A stretch of 6,296 nucleotides of DNA from JAHEDH01 sp965364515 (GTDB taxonomy: Bacteria > Actinomycetota > Acidimicrobiia > Spongiisociales > ZC4RG35): positions 1 to 6,296 of the forward strand of contig CBDTXZ010000178.1 of assembly GCA_965364515.1 (NCBI GenBank), in the 5' to 3' direction. The translations under genes and the position numbers were made by a program. The notes beneath the pieces are model-generated. The model ran no database searches, was not told where the DNA came from, and was given only the letters and a program-made list of their open reading frames with translations. Below are positions 5,928 through 6,296 of this stretch, piece after piece. The first letter of the stretch is position 1, and each line of letters begins with the position of its first letter.

Positions 5928-6021
5928 ACGCACCTCTTCGCACCTTAATCCTCCGCTCGACGACATGACCGTCGCGAGACAGTCGGCCACGAGAGAACCA
6001 ACTTGCCCTCTTCGACCGTTG

Positions 6022-6031
6022 CACGCGCGTG
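6022..6031. promoter_or_regulatory. Palindrome CACGCGCGTG upstream of the operon
   Basis: A perfect 10-bp palindrome with a CG centre lies about 140 bp upstream of the binding-protein gene. LacI-family operators of sugar operons are also palindromes with a central CG, but the flanks here do not extend the symmetry. It is a candidate operator only. Confidence 0.25.
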
Positions 6032-6223
6032 GCCATAGGCGACGAGCGTGACACATACGGCAAGTGACCGATGACCGGACTCCCGGACTGGGACCGCACG
6101 TCGACCCGATCGTCCGAGACGCGGAGCCGCCACCGTCCGCTCCAGGTGACTTGCCCTCCGGATCTCGGGAACGGCGGGTACGCGACGGCACTCGAACCGC
6201 CGGAATCGCTCTCGCTCTTCGCG

Positions 6224-6250
6224 CCCGATCAGCTTTTCGCTCCCGATCAG
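6224..6250. repeat. Direct repeat CCCGATCAG, period 18
   Basis: CCCGATCAG occurs at 6224-6232 and 6242-6250, and the similarity extends two to three bases to the left (GCGCCC versus GCTCCC). It may be a tandem regulatory site next to the possible outward promoter, or a chance repeat. Confidence 0.3.
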
Positions 6251-6254
6251 GAAT

Positions 6255-6283
6255 ATGACAAGGGTGCACTCAGGTTGTATCCT
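6255..6283 (+). promoter_or_regulatory. Possible outward (plus-strand) promoter at right edge
   Basis: ATGACA (6255-6260) and TATCCT (6278-6283) are separated by 17 bp. They match the -35 consensus at 5 of 6 positions and the actinobacterial TANNNT form of the -10. It would drive a gene beyond the right edge, divergent from the importer operon, such as a regulator. No start codon for it is visible, so confidence is low. Confidence 0.25.
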
Positions 6284-6296
6284 TTGAACAGGCTCA

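Larger units (their letters stand above)
5882..6296. other. Non-coding upstream region of the importer operon
   Basis: No convincing gene is visible on either strand. Open frames here are Arg/Ser/Pro-rich without recognisable domains. A 15-codon frame on the minus strand ends at a TGA at 6247-6249 and could be the tail of a gene outside the window, but it is too short to call. The region should contain the operon promoter; I could not fix a convincing minus-strand -35/-10 pair. Small symmetrical elements at 5916-5927 and 6022-6031 are listed separately. Confidence 0.5.

Noticed and set aside
5878..6099. 73-codon minus-strand frame ending in a GTGA overlap with the binding-protein start
   Set aside because: The overlap looks like coupling, but the product is Arg/Ser-rich without domain features, and the binding-protein gene has its own strong ribosome binding site. 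A short MRRILE leader within it was also considered and dropped for lack of support.
1..6296. CRISPR array, insertion sequence, tRNA or rRNA
   Set aside because: I found no regular spaced repeats, no transposase frame, no terminal repeats with target duplication and no tRNA-like arms.

Overview
The window is GC-rich (about 60% G+C by eye), and every gene I can support lies on the minus strand. The ABC genes have strong GGAGG-type ribosome binding sites. The solute-binding lipoprotein has an acidic Asp/Ser-rich linker after its lipobox cysteine. A site resembling the actinobacterial HspR operator (HAIR) lies upstream of lon. Together these suggest a high-GC actinobacterium, possibly of the Acidimicrobiia type; the class is an inference.

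Layout in the direction of transcription (high to low coordinates): (1) 5882-6296, a non-coding upstream region with small palindromes and a short direct repeat. (2) 4520-5881, a lipoprotein solute-binding protein resembling the AglE/ThuE alpha-glucoside group. (3) A perfect 13-bp stem-loop at 4461-4490. (4) 3266-4420 and 2367-3269, two sugar-ABC permeases (MalF-like, then MalG-like) overlapping by 4 bp (ATGA). (5) 1824-2282, a small multi-spanning membrane protein of unknown function. Its reading frame continues open, without ATG, GTG or TTG, back to the permease stop codon. (6) 945-1793, an ankyrin-repeat protein with one N-terminal hydrophobic segment. (7) 479-944, a non-coding region with two inverted repeats and the HAIR-like site. 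(8) 1-478, the first 159 codons of a Lon protease, running off the left edge.

The lipoprotein would capture a sugar outside the membrane and the two permeases would form the channel. No ATP-binding subunit is present in the window. It is probably encoded elsewhere and may be a shared MsmK/UgpC-type ATPase. The small membrane protein and the ankyrin protein follow on the same strand with short gaps, so they may be co-transcribed with the importer; their role is unknown. Lon looks like a separate stress-regulated transcription unit.

I see no mobile element, RNA gene, CRISPR array or clearly new defence system. The least ordinary points are the missing normal start of the small membrane protein, its linkage with a membrane-anchored ankyrin protein behind a sugar importer, the intercistronic hairpin, and the HAIR-like operator at lon.
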